Shown here: piece by piece, positions 1 to 8,742 of the stretch
Layout of the letters: each line of letters starts with the position of its first letter
Numbering within the stretch: position 1 is the stretch's first letter
From: G020348385 sp964538085
GTDB lineage: Bacteria > Acidobacteriota > Aminicenantia > Aminicenantales > Aminicenantaceae
DNA: 64,000 bases
Assembly (NCBI GenBank): GCA_964538085.1
Contig: CAZIDF010000007.1
Location: 1 to 64,000, forward strand
Direction: 5' to 3'
Position numbers and translations under genes: made by a program
Notes under the pieces: model-generated
Seen by the model: only the letters and a program-made list of their open reading frames with translations
What the model was told of the DNA's origin: nothing
Database searches by the model: none

Positions 1-7
1 CCGAATG

Positions 8-50
8 GTGGCCGGATTGAATCGGAATCAGTGGCCGGTTTCGTCGGAAT
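8..50. repeat. IS21-type terminal repeats (remnant of an insertion sequence end)
   Basis: Two imperfect direct repeats of about 22 bp are visible: GTGGCCGG at 8-15 and 31-38, each followed by TCGGAAT at 22-28 and 44-50. A partial third unit may run off the window start (CGAAT at 2-6). Tandem repeats containing TGGCCGG and CGGAAT are typical of the ends of IS21-family (istA/istB) elements. No transposase frame is in the window, so this is either the edge of an element lying to the left or a leftover end. The identification is from memory of the family's end motif. Confidence 0.45.
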
Positions 51-548
51 AAGCATGGGTTGATTATATCCATTTCCCTGCTTAGGTTGTTGGTAATAAA
101 GGATTACGGATAAGAATTATTATGTAAACTTTATAAAATTTTAACTACAGCAAAATAAACAACTTAACGATATGAGTGATAAAACGGGATTTTATAGTGG
201 GTTTTTGCTGTTTTCGTCCCGTTTTGATTGGTAAATTAGAAGAAATTCGTGAGGATCAGGGAAATAAACGCCAGAAAATGAGATGAAAATCCCTCCCACA
301 CTAGGTGCCTCACCAACTCACCTTATTCCGGTACTAATACCCTCCTTCTTTTTTCCCATTGCCCGGAAGGTACTCGTCCGCCTACAGGCCTCTCAGAGTC
401 TTGCAGCGGTAGCCTGGCGACAGTGTTACTTTTCCAGGATGGCGGCAACTTAAAACGCCTAAGGTGCCCGGTTCCCCCAAGAGGGTGCCAAACGCTTTCA
501 AACCTGTGCTCTAGTTTATAAAAACTTAGCAGTAGCATATGAGTGTAG
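51..548. other. Non-coding stretch with a GC-richer structured block
   Basis: No convincing gene is seen. Positions 51-300 are AT-rich and featureless. Positions about 300-520 are richer in G and C and have short complementary segments, for example CCTGG near 413-417 facing CCAGG at 434-438. An 84-codon minus-strand frame crosses this block but has no recognisable domain and no convincing ribosome site. It may be a structured RNA or the remains of mobile DNA; I cannot name it. Confidence 0.3.
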
Positions 549-577
549 TTGACAGTACATGTGTTCCTTGATAACAT
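549..577 (+). promoter_or_regulatory. Predicted sigma-70 promoter of the kinase gene
   Basis: TTGACA at 549-554, a 17-bp spacer and TAACAT at 572-577 form a near-consensus housekeeping promoter. The first codon of the kinase gene is 28 bp downstream of the -10 box, leaving a leader of roughly 20 nt with a GGGGAA ribosome site. Confidence 0.6.
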
Positions 578-604
578 TTTGACGACTAGGTACAGGGGAA
601 AGCA

Positions 605-3600
605 ATGTCAGTAAAATGCCCTAAATGTCAAACAGATAATCCTGATACCCAACGATTTTGTGGTGAATGTGCCACATCTCTCCAGCCTTCCAAGGATATC
701 GGTGTTACCAAAACCATAGAAACACCTGTCGGGGAGTTAACAAGAGGGACTTTATTCGCGGATAGATACGAGATCATCGAAGAACTGGGCAAAGGGGGGA
801 TGGGCAATGTCTACCGTGTCGAGGATACGAAGACAAAAGAGGAAATTGCGCTGAAACTCATCAAACCCGAGATTGCATCGGATAAAAACACGATCGACAG
901 ATTCCGCAACGAATTGACGACGGCTCGCAAGATAAGACATTTAAATGTATGCGGGATGTATGACCTTGGGGAGCATGAAGGAACGCACTTCATCACATTG
1001 GAGTATGTTTCTGGTCAAGACTTGAAAGGATTAATAAGACAAACAGGGCAGTTAGCAGTAGGGACTACAATAAATATAGCCAAGCAAATATGCGATGGGC
1101 TTTCGGAAGCACATAAGTTAGGAGTGGTTCACCGTGACCTGAAGCCCAGCAACATCATGATAAACAAAGAAGGTGATGTCCGTATAATGGACTTTGGGAT
1201 AGCCCGATCCTTAAAAGCAAAAGGGATAACGAAAGCAGGTGCAATTATCGGGACACCTGATTACATTTCGCCTGAGCAAGTGGATGGCAAAGATGTTGAT
1301 CAGCGTGCGGATGTATATTCTCTGGGAGTTATACTCTATGAGATGGTGACTGGGAGAGTTCCGTTTGAGGGAGATACTCCACTTAGCATAGCTTATAAGC
1401 ACAAGCATGAAGCTCCTCAAGACCCAAGAAAAATCAATGCCCAGATTCCAGATGATTTGAATCATTTGATATTGAAGTGCTTAGAAAAGGATAAGGACAA
1501 GAGGTATCAGAGTGCGGAGGAAGTGAGATCTGAGCTTGCGAACATAGAGAAGGGCATTCCGACAACAGAGAGGGTGATTCCCAAGAAAAAGCCCCTTACA
1601 TCAAAGGAGATAACGCTACAGCTCAGCATGAAGAAATTGCTTCTTCCAGCATTATTTGTTGGTGCTCTCGTTATTGCTGCAGTTATGGTGATCTGGCAGC
1701 CCTGGTCACAAAAAGCGTCAGTTTTGGCTCTCAAGATCGAGAACTCGATTGCCGTTATCAGCTTCAAGAACCAAACTGGCGATCCAGCCTACGACTATTT
1801 GCAGGAGGTCATCCCCAACCTGCTGATCACGAACCTGGAAAACAGCGGGCTGTTCTATGTCACGACCTGGGAGCGCATGCAGGACATCCTCAAACAGATG
1901 GGTGTCAAGCAAGCGGAGGTCATCGACAGCGACCTCGGATTTGAGCTCTGCCGGCGGGAAGGTATCCAGGCCATCGCTATCGGCACTTTTTCCCGGGCTG
2001 GCGAGGTCTTCATCATGGATGTGAAAGTCCTCGATACTGAGACCAAGAGGACCCTCAAGAGCGCCAACACCAAGGGCACAGGAGCCGACAGTATTTTTGG
2101 TAACCAGATCGATGAATTGAGCAGAGAAATATCTCTTGGCTTGGGCGCAGAAATGGGCAAGGCTGAAACTGCCCAGCTCAATATCAAGGGCATCACCACT
2201 CACTCTCTCGAGGCCTATAAATATTTCCTCAAAGGAAAAGAAGCCTGCCAACTTCAATATTGGGAGGAAGCAAGAGAAAATTTGGAAAGGGCCCTGGAGA
2301 TAGACCCGGCCTTCGCCATGGTTTATGTGTACTTATCCTGGTCGTATATTGTGCCAGGCCCGGAAAAAGCCGTCGAAGAGACGATCGAGAAAGCGATGGA
2401 GTTGTCGGATAAAACATCTCAAAAAGACAGGCTTTATCTTGATGGCTTGTATGCTTATTTTGTCGAGAAAAATACGGGAAAAGCTGTCAAGATTCTCGAT
2501 GAGCTGCTCCAGAAATATCCTGATGAGAAATGGGCTCTCCATATGTCGGGTGACTTTATCAGAGATGGTGGCGACCTGGAAGGAGCCTCTGCTCAATACG
2601 AAAAATGGATCGAGCTCGACCCGCAGGATGTCTATGCCATTTATCATCTCTGCTGGATTAGTATACTCAGGAGGGATCTTAAGAAAGCGGAAGAATTAGT
2701 CAAGATGCACGAAGTTATTGCTCCTGCCGAAAGCGGAAACCTTGTAATACAATCACGTTTGTACAGATGGATGGGTCAAGTGGATATGGCCATAGCCAAG
2801 TTAAAGCAAGCTCTCGAGGTCCATCCTGATTATATAGATTCCATGCGTTTACTTACGGTCTATTACTCTTATAAGGAAGACTACAAAGAGGCTATGAGAT
2901 GGGCGAATGATTATATGTCCATGGCCTCCTCGCCCACGGAGAAATTTAATTCTTATATCGGCCGGGGGAATATTCATTTCTTGATTGGTGCTTTCGACGA
3001 CGCTATGACCGATTTCACTTTAGCTGTCCAGGCTGCAAAAGAAACGGAAAATTTAGAAAATCAGGCCTTCGCATTAGAGAGGAAAGGATTCGTTTGCCTT
3101 GTCAAGGGAGAATATGAGGCAAGCCGGGAGTCTTTCGAAAACATGCTTGAGTCACTCTTGGAATACGATATTGAAACACCTGCAACCGACAGAGCTGTTT
3201 GGGCATTTGACATGGGTATGCTGGCCTTAGAACAGGGGCAGATCGGCCAAGCGAATGCCAGACTCTCAGAGATCAAATCCTTACTGCCTGAGATTAACAA
3301 AGAACAAGTATTTATTTACAATCTACTCGGGGACCTGCTTCAAGGCGAGTTGCTGCTCGCTCAAGGGACTTTGGATGGGGCTCTGGCTGCCGGAAAAAGG
3401 GCATGCGGGCCGGAATCTCCTTACTGGAAACCAGTGGGATTTCTTAATGAGTTCCAGGCATATTACATGGACCTGGCTGCCAGAATATACGAAAGAAAAG
3501 GAGATGTCGGTCAGGCGATCTCGGAATATGAGCGACTGCTCAAAATGAATTTTTCAACTGGTTTTGCTTTTCCCATCTCTCCCCTCTATCATTACCGTCT

Positions 3601-3763
3601 GGCCCTGTTGTATGAGAGAGCGAATGAGGCTTTGCAGGCTGAAGCAGAGTTCGAAAAATTCCTCGCCCTCTGGAATGACGCTGACTCGGGTTTTGTTGAA
3701 GTGGAGGATGCGAGGAAAAGGCTGGTGGGGTTGAAAGGCAATTTTGCGACACTCATACGCTAG
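605..3763 (+). CDS. Transmembrane Ser/Thr protein kinase with N-terminal zinc ribbon and C-terminal TPR domain
   Basis: A 1052-aa protein. A zinc ribbon comes first (C5, C8, C19, C22), then a Hanks-type kinase domain at about 55-315: glycine loop LGKGGMGNVY (61-70), ATP lysine K84, catalytic loop HRDLKPSN with D178, DFG at 196-198 and GTPDYISPEQ in the activation segment. All key catalytic residues are present, so it should be active. One membrane span follows at about 343-363. The outer part starts with a TolB/FlgO-like N-terminal fold (about 378-500) and continues with many TPR units to the end. The likely role is phosphorylation of cytoplasmic partners in response to protein contacts sensed by the exported TPR region. 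The gene stands alone behind its own promoter. The ligand and targets cannot be told from sequence. Confidence 0.93.
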   Translation: MSVKCPKCQTDNPDTQRFCGECATSLQPSKDIGVTKTIETPVGELTRGTLFADRYEIIEELGKGGMGNVYRVEDTKTKEEIALKLIKPEIASDKNTIDRFRNELTTARKIRHLNVCGMYDLGEHEGTHFITLEYVSGQDLKGLIRQTGQLAVGTTINIAKQICDGLSEAHKLGVVHRDLKPSNIMINKEGDVRIMDFGIARSLKAKGITKAGAIIGTPDYISPEQVDGKDVDQRADVYSLGVILYEMVTGRVPFEGDTPLSIAYKHKHEAPQDPRKINAQIPDDLNHLILKCLEKDKDKRYQSAEEVRSELANIEKGIPTTERVIPKKKPLTSKEITLQLSMKKLLLPALFVGALVIAAVMVIWQPWSQKASVLALKIENSIAVISFKNQTGDPAYDYLQEVIPNLLITNLENSGLFYVTTWERMQDILKQMGVKQAEVIDSDLGFELCRREGIQAIAIGTFSRAGEVFIMDVKVLDTETKRTLKSANTKGTGADSIFGNQIDELSREISLGLGAEMGKAETAQLNIKGITTHSLEAYKYFLKGKEACQLQYWEEARENLERALEIDPAFAMVYVYLSWSYIVPGPEKAVEETIEKAMELSDKTSQKDRLYLDGLYAYFVEKNTGKAVKILDELLQKYPDEKWALHMSGDFIRDGGDLEGASAQYEKWIELDPQDVYAIYHLCWISILRRDLKKAEELVKMHEVIAPAESGNLVIQSRLYRWMGQVDMAIAKLKQALEVHPDYIDSMRLLTVYYSYKEDYKEAMRWANDYMSMASSPTEKFNSYIGRGNIHFLIGAFDDAMTDFTLAVQAAKETENLENQAFALERKGFVCLVKGEYEASRESFENMLESLLEYDIETPATDRAVWAFDMGMLALEQGQIGQANARLSEIKSLLPEINKEQVFIYNLLGDLLQGELLLAQGTLDGALAAGKRACGPESPYWKPVGFLNEFQAYYMDLAARIYERKGDVGQAISEYERLLKMNFSTGFAFPISPLYHYRLALLYERANEALQAEAEFEKFLALWNDADSGFVEVEDARKRLVGLKGNFATLIR

Positions 3764-3995
3764 CAGGTTAGTAAGAAATGGCGAAGATCTGAACACTATT
3801 AAGGAGCGATAGGATATTCCTCAATCACCACGACTCAAAGATGTCTACATTCCTAGATTGAACAAAAGAAAGCGGCTGTTAATTCTTTGGCTGGACAAAC
3901 TTATGCTTATGGGCTACAATGGCAAACGAGCGACAAAGAGGCCACTGTAGCTGTTAAATCTGATGGTGTAACTTCTTCTTATCTAAGGAGTTAGA
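3764..3995. other. Intergenic stretch, no gene recognised
   Basis: This stretch follows the kinase gene. One plus-strand frame (AAV..., about 3871-3993) stays open for 40 codons but has no plausible start or known domain. A GCAAACGAG segment near 3920 recalls the start of tmRNA tag frames. It is not followed by a normal tag, and the conserved 5' tmRNA motif is missing. Confidence 0.25.
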
Positions 3996-4008
3996 AGTGG
4001 CTAGGGGA

Positions 4009-4066
4009 GCGTGCGTGGCGAAAGCCAAGCAGAAGCTAGTGGGTTCAAATCCCATCGTCCGCTCCA
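4009..4066 (+). ncRNA. tRNA-like 3' end (T-arm, acceptor strand and encoded CCA) lacking the D and anticodon arms
   Basis: A clean T-arm is visible: stem GTGGG 4039-4043, loop TTCAAAT 4044-4050, stem CCCAT 4051-4055. It is followed by seven acceptor bases (4056-4062), U73 and an encoded CCA at 4064-4066. The only nearby match for the 5' acceptor strand is GCGTGCG at 4009-4015 (six of seven pairs). That leaves just 23 nt between the strands, holding a TGGC-GAAA-GCCA hairpin (4016-4027). A normal tRNA cannot be built from this. It could be a tRNA 3' fragment left by an integration event, a decayed tRNA-Ser gene, or the 3' end of a very divergent tmRNA. Confidence 0.4.
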
Positions 4067-4094
4067 TTTTTATTCAGGTTATCATGAGGAAAAA

Positions 4095-4169
4095 GGCGCG
4101 GTACCCAAGTGGCAAGGGAGAGGTCTGCAAAACCTCGATTCGTCGGTTCGAATCCGACCCGCGCCTCCA
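4095..4169 (+). tRNA. tRNA-Cys (GCA)
   Basis: A full cloverleaf can be drawn. The acceptor is GGCGCGG (4095-4101) paired with CCGCGCC (4159-4165). The D-arm is CCC/GGG (4104-4118). The anticodon stem is GAGGT/ACCTC with loop CTGCAAA, giving anticodon GCA. The T-arm is GTCGG-TTCGAAT-CCGAC. U73 is the expected discriminator base for tRNA-Cys, and CCA is encoded at 4167-4169. Confidence 0.97.
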
Positions 4170-4244
4170 ACATAATCCCACCATTTGACATCAGAAAATA
4201 AAAATTATATATTTGTGGCAATTCAACATGGAAGGAGGCCGCAC

Positions 4245-4841
4245 ATGGATATTGTCAATCGTGTTCAACAGCTTATTTTAAAGCCTAAAGAAGAGTGGTT
4301 AAAAATAAAAGAAGAAAAAACCACCCTTGCTGAATTATTCACTTCATACGCGATGATCCTGCTGGCAATTCCGGCCGTCGCTCAGTTTATCGGCTGGAGT
4401 CTGATAGGCCGCCGGATTCCTTTTGTGGGGTGGTACAGGATAGGGATCGGTTCAGGTCTGTTGCGTGCCATCCTTTTTTATGCTCTTACTCTGGTTTCGG
4501 TGTATGTGCTCGGCATCATCATCAACGCACTTGCCCCGACTTTTTCATCCAAGTCCGATGCCACAGCCGCCATGAAGCTGGCTGTTTACAGCATGACTCC
4601 TGCTTGGGTAGCGGGTGTTCTTTATATTATCCCTCTCCTGGATATTTTGGTCATTCTCGCTAGCCTTTATGGCATCTATATAATGTATCTTGGATTTGTT
4701 TGTCCGATGATGGACACTCCCAAGGACAAGGTTATCACCTACATGGTCGTCTGCCTGATCGTGGTTGTTGTTGTCTGGGTTGTAGTGGCGATGATACTAG
4801 GTGCCATATTTGCCGTCGGAGGAGTTTACCGAACGATTTAA
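4245..4841 (+). CDS. Yip1-family membrane protein
   Basis: A 198-aa integral membrane protein of the Yip1 (DUF1282-like) type. It has an amphipathic N-terminus with the typical V..LI..PKEEW segment, then about five hydrophobic spans at roughly 28-50, 70-95, 110-130, 132-152 and 165-195. The ATG at 4245 is chosen because GAAGGAGG lies at 4231-4238; a longer in-frame reading from 4185 has no such site. Bacterial members of this family have no settled biochemical role and are thought to act in membrane organisation or transport. The gene is transcribed toward pyrF, and the last 45 bp of the two genes overlap tail to tail. A second member of the family is encoded at 28389-29093. Confidence 0.8.
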   Translation: MDIVNRVQQLILKPKEEWLKIKEEKTTLAELFTSYAMILLAIPAVAQFIGWSLIGRRIPFVGWYRIGIGSGLLRAILFYALTLVSVYVLGIIINALAPTFSSKSDATAAMKLAVYSMTPAWVAGVLYIIPLLDILVILASLYGIYIMYLGFVCPMMDTPKDKVITYMVVCLIVVVVVWVVVAMILGAIFAVGGVYRTI

Positions 4842-5552
4842 CTCTTCCTCGATTTTAAGGAATGCTTCAGCGGGGGAGGGAGCTTGCGTGATCGGTCGCC
4901 CGATCACCATGTAGTCCACTCCTTTAGCGATCGCCTCGGCAGGCGTCAAAATCCTTTTCTGGTCCTGGGCTGCGGCCCACTTGGGCCTGATCCCTGGGGA
5001 AATGACCAAAAAATCCTGTCCGAATTCTCCTTTGATGATGTCGATTTCTTGAGGAGAACAGACCACTCCATCCATTCCGTTTTCCTTGGCCAGCCTCGCC
5101 AACCGCAAAACTTGTTCGCCCACTCTGTCATCCATTCCGATCTCTTGGAGCTGTTCTTCTTTGAGGCTTGTGAGCACGGTAACAGCCAAAAGCAGGGGCT
5201 TGATGCGGCCGCTTTGTTTCGCTGCCCTGTCCGCCGCCTCGACCGCCTTTGCCATCATTTCCCTGCCGCCGGAGGCATGAAGGGTCATCATGTGGATGTT
5301 GTGCCCGATCCCCGCTTTGACAGCTCCGCCTATCTGATGGGGGATGTCATGCAGTTTGAGGTCCAGAAAGATTTTTTTCCCCTGCTCTTGGATTTTTTGC
5401 AGCAGAGGCGGACCCTCGGAGACAAAAAGGGTGAGCCCCACTTTGAAAATTTTCGCCCTGGGGAGTTCTCGAACCAAAGACAAGGCTTCCTGCTGAGTCC
5501 GGGCATCCAGTGCGATGATGATCTTTTCTGCCAGAGCGGTTTCTTTTTTCAT
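4797..5552 (-). CDS. pyrF: Orotidine 5'-phosphate decarboxylase
   Basis: A 251-aa class I OMP decarboxylase, which converts orotidine monophosphate to UMP in the last step of de novo pyrimidine synthesis. The catalytic signature LDLKLHDIP is at 63-71 (D64, K66, D69). The strand-1 aspartate D16 and K37 are also in place, and phosphate-loop sequences (GIRP...GRPI) are present near the C-terminus. The length is normal for the family. It is the last gene of the pyrK-pyrD-pyrF operon, 30 bp after pyrD. Its 3' end overlaps the convergent Yip1 gene by 45 bp, so the two messages are partly antisense to each other. Confidence 0.97.
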   Translation of the reverse strand: MKKETALAEKIIIALDARTQQEALSLVRELPRAKIFKVGLTLFVSEGPPLLQKIQEQGKKIFLDLKLHDIPHQIGGAVKAGIGHNIHMMTLHASGGREMMAKAVEAADRAAKQSGRIKPLLLAVTVLTSLKEEQLQEIGMDDRVGEQVLRLARLAKENGMDGVVCSPQEIDIIKGEFGQDFLVISPGIRPKWAAAQDQKRILTPAEAIAKGVDYMVIGRPITQAPSPAEAFLKIEEELNRSVNSSDGKYGT

Positions 5553-5582
5553 GGGTCCGTTGTCCTTTCGAAAATTCCTGTT

Positions 5583-6497
5583 TTATTCCTTGAACGAGCC
5601 GATGACCCGTTCTATTTTTTCGATCCCTTTATTTCGGCAATATATTTCCAGGTCAAGAATGATTTTTTCCGTCGATTCAGGATCGACGAAGTTTGCGGTT
5701 CCCACCTCGATGGCACTCGCTCCGGCGATCATGTATTCGAGCGCATCGTTACCGGTTGTGATCCCCCCGATGCCCACGATAGGAATGTGGACTCGCTGGG
5801 CCACCTGATAGACCATGCGAAGGGTGAGGGGTTTGATGGCAGGTCCGCTGAGTCCGCCAAAAACGTTGGCCAGTTTGGGAGCCTGTGTATCGGTGTCGAT
5901 GGCCATAGCTAAAAAGGTGTTGGCCAGCGCAAGCCCGTCCGAGCCGGCCTCTTGCGCGCTCAGAGCGATTTCCACGATATCTGTGACATTGGGAGAAAGT
6001 TTTGTGATCACGGGACGTGAGCTTGTCTCCTTCACCAACCGGACGACAGCATGGGTGGTATCGGGGCTCAAAGCAGGACATCGGCCTTCCCTTTTTGTGT
6101 TCGGACAGGATATATTCAACTCATAGGCGGCAATGCCTTCCTGCTTGTCGAGATATTCCACGACCGCGGCATACTCCTCGTCATTCTCTCCGCACACATT
6201 GACGATGAGAGCCGTGTCGAAGCCCCTGAGTTGAGGAAGGATTTCTTCAGAAAATCTTTTGACACCGATTCCCTGGAGGCCGATCGCGTTTATCAATCCG
6301 CTGGCTGTTTCCACAAGTCGAGGCGGGGGATTGCCAGCGCGAGGATTGAAATAAAGCCCCTTGACGACAAATCCACCCAGCTTGTTCAAATCCACGAAAG
6401 GAGCGAATTCCACTCCGTAGCCGAATGTCCCGCTGGCCGTGAGAACAGGGTTTTTGAGCTTGAGAAATCCAAGATCGACCGATAGGTCCACCATCAA
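5583..6497 (-). CDS. pyrD: Dihydroorotate dehydrogenase (class 1B), catalytic subunit
   Basis: A 304-aa FMN enzyme oxidising dihydroorotate to orotate. The N-terminal NPVLTASGTFGYG motif and the NISCPNT loop with catalytic Cys131 identify class 1. The adjacent pyrK shows it is the 1B form, which passes electrons to NAD+ through an iron-sulphur/FAD partner. FMN-phosphate-binding segments (GIGGI, GASAIEVGTA) are near the C-terminus. The start is ATG-ATG at 6497/6494 and overlaps the pyrK stop by 4 bp, which suggests translational coupling. The length is typical. Confidence 0.97.
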   Translation of the reverse strand: MMVDLSVDLGFLKLKNPVLTASGTFGYGVEFAPFVDLNKLGGFVVKGLYFNPRAGNPPPRLVETASGLINAIGLQGIGVKRFSEEILPQLRGFDTALIVNVCGENDEEYAAVVEYLDKQEGIAAYELNISCPNTKREGRCPALSPDTTHAVVRLVKETSSRPVITKLSPNVTDIVEIALSAQEAGSDGLALANTFLAMAIDTDTQAPKLANVFGGLSGPAIKPLTLRMVYQVAQRVHIPIVGIGGITTGNDALEYMIAGASAIEVGTANFVDPESTEKIILDLEIYCRNKGIEKIERVIGSFKE

Positions 6498-7294
6498 AAC
6501 TCCTCTTCCTCCTGCCAGATGATCCGCTCGCCGGCGAACACAGGTCCCTCCTCACAGATCTTTAACCAATCTTCTTTTTCCCCGGTTCTTATTTTCCTCA
6601 CACACCCCCAGCATGCGCCGAATCCGCATCCCATGAATGCTTCCAGAGAAAACTCTGCGTAAATGTCTTTTTCCCGGGCGATTTGAGCGATTTTTGCCAT
6701 CATGGCCTCAGGACCGCACGCGAAGATCCGGGATGGGGAGAATTCTCGAAGGGATGACAAAAAAAGATCGGTGATAGTGCCTTTGGATCCAAAGGACCCA
6801 TCATCGGTTGACAGGAGGATGTCGAAATTTTCCTCTTCGAATTTTTGTCGAAGAGGGATATCCTCGATCGTTTTTCCTCCGTAGTAAATGCGAAGGGAGA
6901 CGCCAAGATCACGTAGCTTCCGAGCGAGGAAATACAGGGGGGCTATACCCCTTCCTCCGCCGATGAGAGCGGCACATTCCCTTTCGGAAGAACTTATCAA
7001 ACGGAATCCTTTTCCGAGAGGGCCAATAATGTCCAGGTATTCACCCTCGTTTTTTTGGCTTAAAAGTCTTGTTCCGGTCCCGGTTTGTTGGAAATAGATC
7101 TCCAGTATGCCATCCTGAGCGGAGTGGATGCTGATAGGCCGCCGGAGCAAGGGTTGGAAACCTTGGTTCGTGCGGACCATGATGAATTGGCCGGGCTGTG
7201 CCAAGTGCGCGATCTTTTCTGTCTGAAGGCCGAGCAGGCAGTACTCTCCCCAGATTTTTTTGTGGACGATAAGAGTCTTCGGTTCCTTGTGCAT
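6494..7294 (-). CDS. pyrK: Dihydroorotate dehydrogenase, electron transfer subunit
   Basis: About 266 aa. It carries FAD and a [2Fe-2S] cluster and passes electrons from PyrD to NAD+. The cluster cysteines are visible near the C-terminus as C-x4-C-x2-C-x15-C, beginning CGFGACWGC. An RPIS flavin motif lies near residue 70 and a GGGRGIAPL nucleotide motif in the middle. The ATG at 7294 (MHKEPK...) is preferred over an upstream in-frame TTG at 7351, because homologues begin just before the conserved beta-barrel. It is the first gene of the operon and is divergent from the aminotransferase gene. Confidence 0.94.
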   Translation of the reverse strand: MHKEPKTLIVHKKIWGEYCLLGLQTEKIAHLAQPGQFIMVRTNQGFQPLLRRPISIHSAQDGILEIYFQQTGTGTRLLSQKNEGEYLDIIGPLGKGFRLISSSERECAALIGGGRGIAPLYFLARKLRDLGVSLRIYYGGKTIEDIPLRQKFEEENFDILLSTDDGSFGSKGTITDLFLSSLREFSPSRIFACGPEAMMAKIAQIAREKDIYAEFSLEAFMGCGFGACWGCVRKIRTGEKEDWLKICEEGPVFAGERIIWQEEEEF

Positions 7295-7393
7295 ACCTTG
7301 GGTCCTACTGGCCAGGACAAAAATATCAGAATAGCGGAACAATTTCAACAACAGCGAAACATGCCGGGCACTTCACGACCCCTCTGTTTTTTT

Positions 7394-7422
7394 TTGACAT
7401 AACTTCGTGATTCTGGAATAAT
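7394..7422 (+). promoter_or_regulatory. Predicted sigma-70 promoter of the aminotransferase gene
   Basis: TTGACA at 7394-7399, a 17-bp spacer and AATAAT at 7417-7422 match the consensus at 11 of 12 positions. The start codon is 47 bp downstream, with a GAGGAGG ribosome site just before it. Confidence 0.65.
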
Positions 7423-7468
7423 CGAGTTTCCTCGTAATTCTTGTGATATTTGTTGAGGAGGATCGAAT

Positions 7469-8662
7469 ATGGAAATATCTCAAAGGGGACTGGATATCCA
7501 AGAATCTCCCATCAGGAAGCTGAAGCCATTTGCCGACCAGGCCAAGGAACGAGGTATCCACGTCTATTTCATCAATATCGGCCAGCCTGACATCGCGACA
7601 CCTCAGCCTGTCTGGGATGCCCTTAAAAAATTCGATGAGAAAGTTCTCAGCTATGGTCCTGCCCAAGGATTCTTGGAACTGAGGCAAGCCATCGCCGATT
7701 ACTTCGGCTCCTACAATATAAGAATTAATGCCGATGATGTCGTCATCACAGTCGGGGGATCTGAAGCCATCCATTTTGCTTTCAGTGTCGTTTCCGATCC
7801 CGGAGGAGAAATCATCATCCCCGAACCTTTTTACACGAATTATAATGGATTCGCTGCCTGTGCCAGCGTGAACATCGTTCCGTTGACCCTGAGTGTCGAG
7901 GATGGATTCCGCCTGCCATCCATCGATACCATCGCCAAAAAAATAACGCCCAAGACGAGGGCAATCCTGCTGAATTCCCCGGGCAATCCGACAGGGACGG
8001 TGTACACACCCGAAGAATTGGAGCGGGTAGTCACCTTGGCTCTTGAACACGATTTGTTCATTATCGCAGACGAGGTTTACAAGGAATTTGTGTATGACGG
8101 GGCTTCCCATAAGAGCATTCTGGAATACGGGGAGATCCAGGATCGGGCTATCGTGGTGGACAGCATATCCAAACGTTTCAGTTGTTGTGGAGCGAGGATA
8201 GGGGCAGTAATCACGCGGAACGAAGAAGTAAGCCAATCCGTCATCAAATTTGCCCAAGCGAGGTTATGTCCACCGACGATCGAGCAAAAAATGGCCCTGG
8301 CAGCCTATGGGATGGGAAGAGACTATTTTGTTCCCGTTCAGAAAGAATATCAGCACAGACGGGATGTTCTTTTTGAAGGTTTGAAAGACATTCCGGGGAT
8401 CGTGATCCGAAAACCTCAGGGTGCTTTTTATTTTATTGTCAAACTTCCCATCGAGGATTCTGAACATTTTGTGCGCTGGATGCTCACAGATTTTCAAATG
8501 GACAACGAGACGGTCATGGTCGCTCCTGCCCAAGGATTCTACGCCACACCGGGAAAAGGTGTCGATGAGGTCAGGATCGCTTACGTTCTCAAAGAAGAAG
8601 ACCTCAAGAGAGCGATCTCTGTTTTCAAAGCGGGTCTTGCTGAGTATTTGAAACAGGTCTGA
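7469..8662 (+). CDS. PLP-dependent class I/II aminotransferase (aspartate aminotransferase-like)
   Basis: A 397-aa fold-type I aminotransferase. The NSPGNPTG motif starts at N169. The PLP-binding lysine is K235 in SISKRFS, and an arginine (GARIGAVI) follows nearby. It has the GGSEAIHFAF cofactor-phosphate segment and the DEVYKEF motif. The family moves amino groups between amino acids and 2-oxoglutarate or pyruvate; the exact substrate is not determined by sequence. The start is fixed by GAGGAGG. The next gene, ppdK, could use the pyruvate or oxaloacetate such an enzyme makes. Confidence 0.92.
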   Translation: MEISQRGLDIQESPIRKLKPFADQAKERGIHVYFINIGQPDIATPQPVWDALKKFDEKVLSYGPAQGFLELRQAIADYFGSYNIRINADDVVITVGGSEAIHFAFSVVSDPGGEIIIPEPFYTNYNGFAACASVNIVPLTLSVEDGFRLPSIDTIAKKITPKTRAILLNSPGNPTGTVYTPEELERVVTLALEHDLFIIADEVYKEFVYDGASHKSILEYGEIQDRAIVVDSISKRFSCCGARIGAVITRNEEVSQSVIKFAQARLCPPTIEQKMALAAYGMGRDYFVPVQKEYQHRRDVLFEGLKDIPGIVIRKPQGAFYFIVKLPIEDSEHFVRWMLTDFQMDNETVMVAPAQGFYATPGKGVDEVRIAYVLKEEDLKRAISVFKAGLAEYLKQV

Positions 8663-8742
8663 GAAACACCTCTCCTTGAATTTTCGGTGAGTTGTGTGTA
8701 TATTTTTGGATTCATTTAAATCTTGTTATAAGGAGTTGAGCC

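Noticed and set aside
323..577. 84-aa minus-strand frame upstream of the kinase gene
   Set aside because: No ribosome site or domain; it crosses a non-coding block and overlaps the kinase promoter.
3871..4066. Possible tmRNA
   Set aside because: A T-arm, acceptor strand and GCAAACGAG segment exist, but the conserved 5' GGTTTCGAC-type motif, a matching 5' acceptor strand and a normal tag with stop are missing. The total length is also short. Kept only as a tRNA-like 3' end.
3997..4188. 63-aa frame across the tRNA region
   Set aside because: It covers the tRNA-like element and tRNA-Cys; purely accidental.
4884..5912. 342-aa plus-strand frame opposite pyrF and pyrD
   Set aside because: Both genes on the other strand are clear enzymes; this frame has shadow-like composition.
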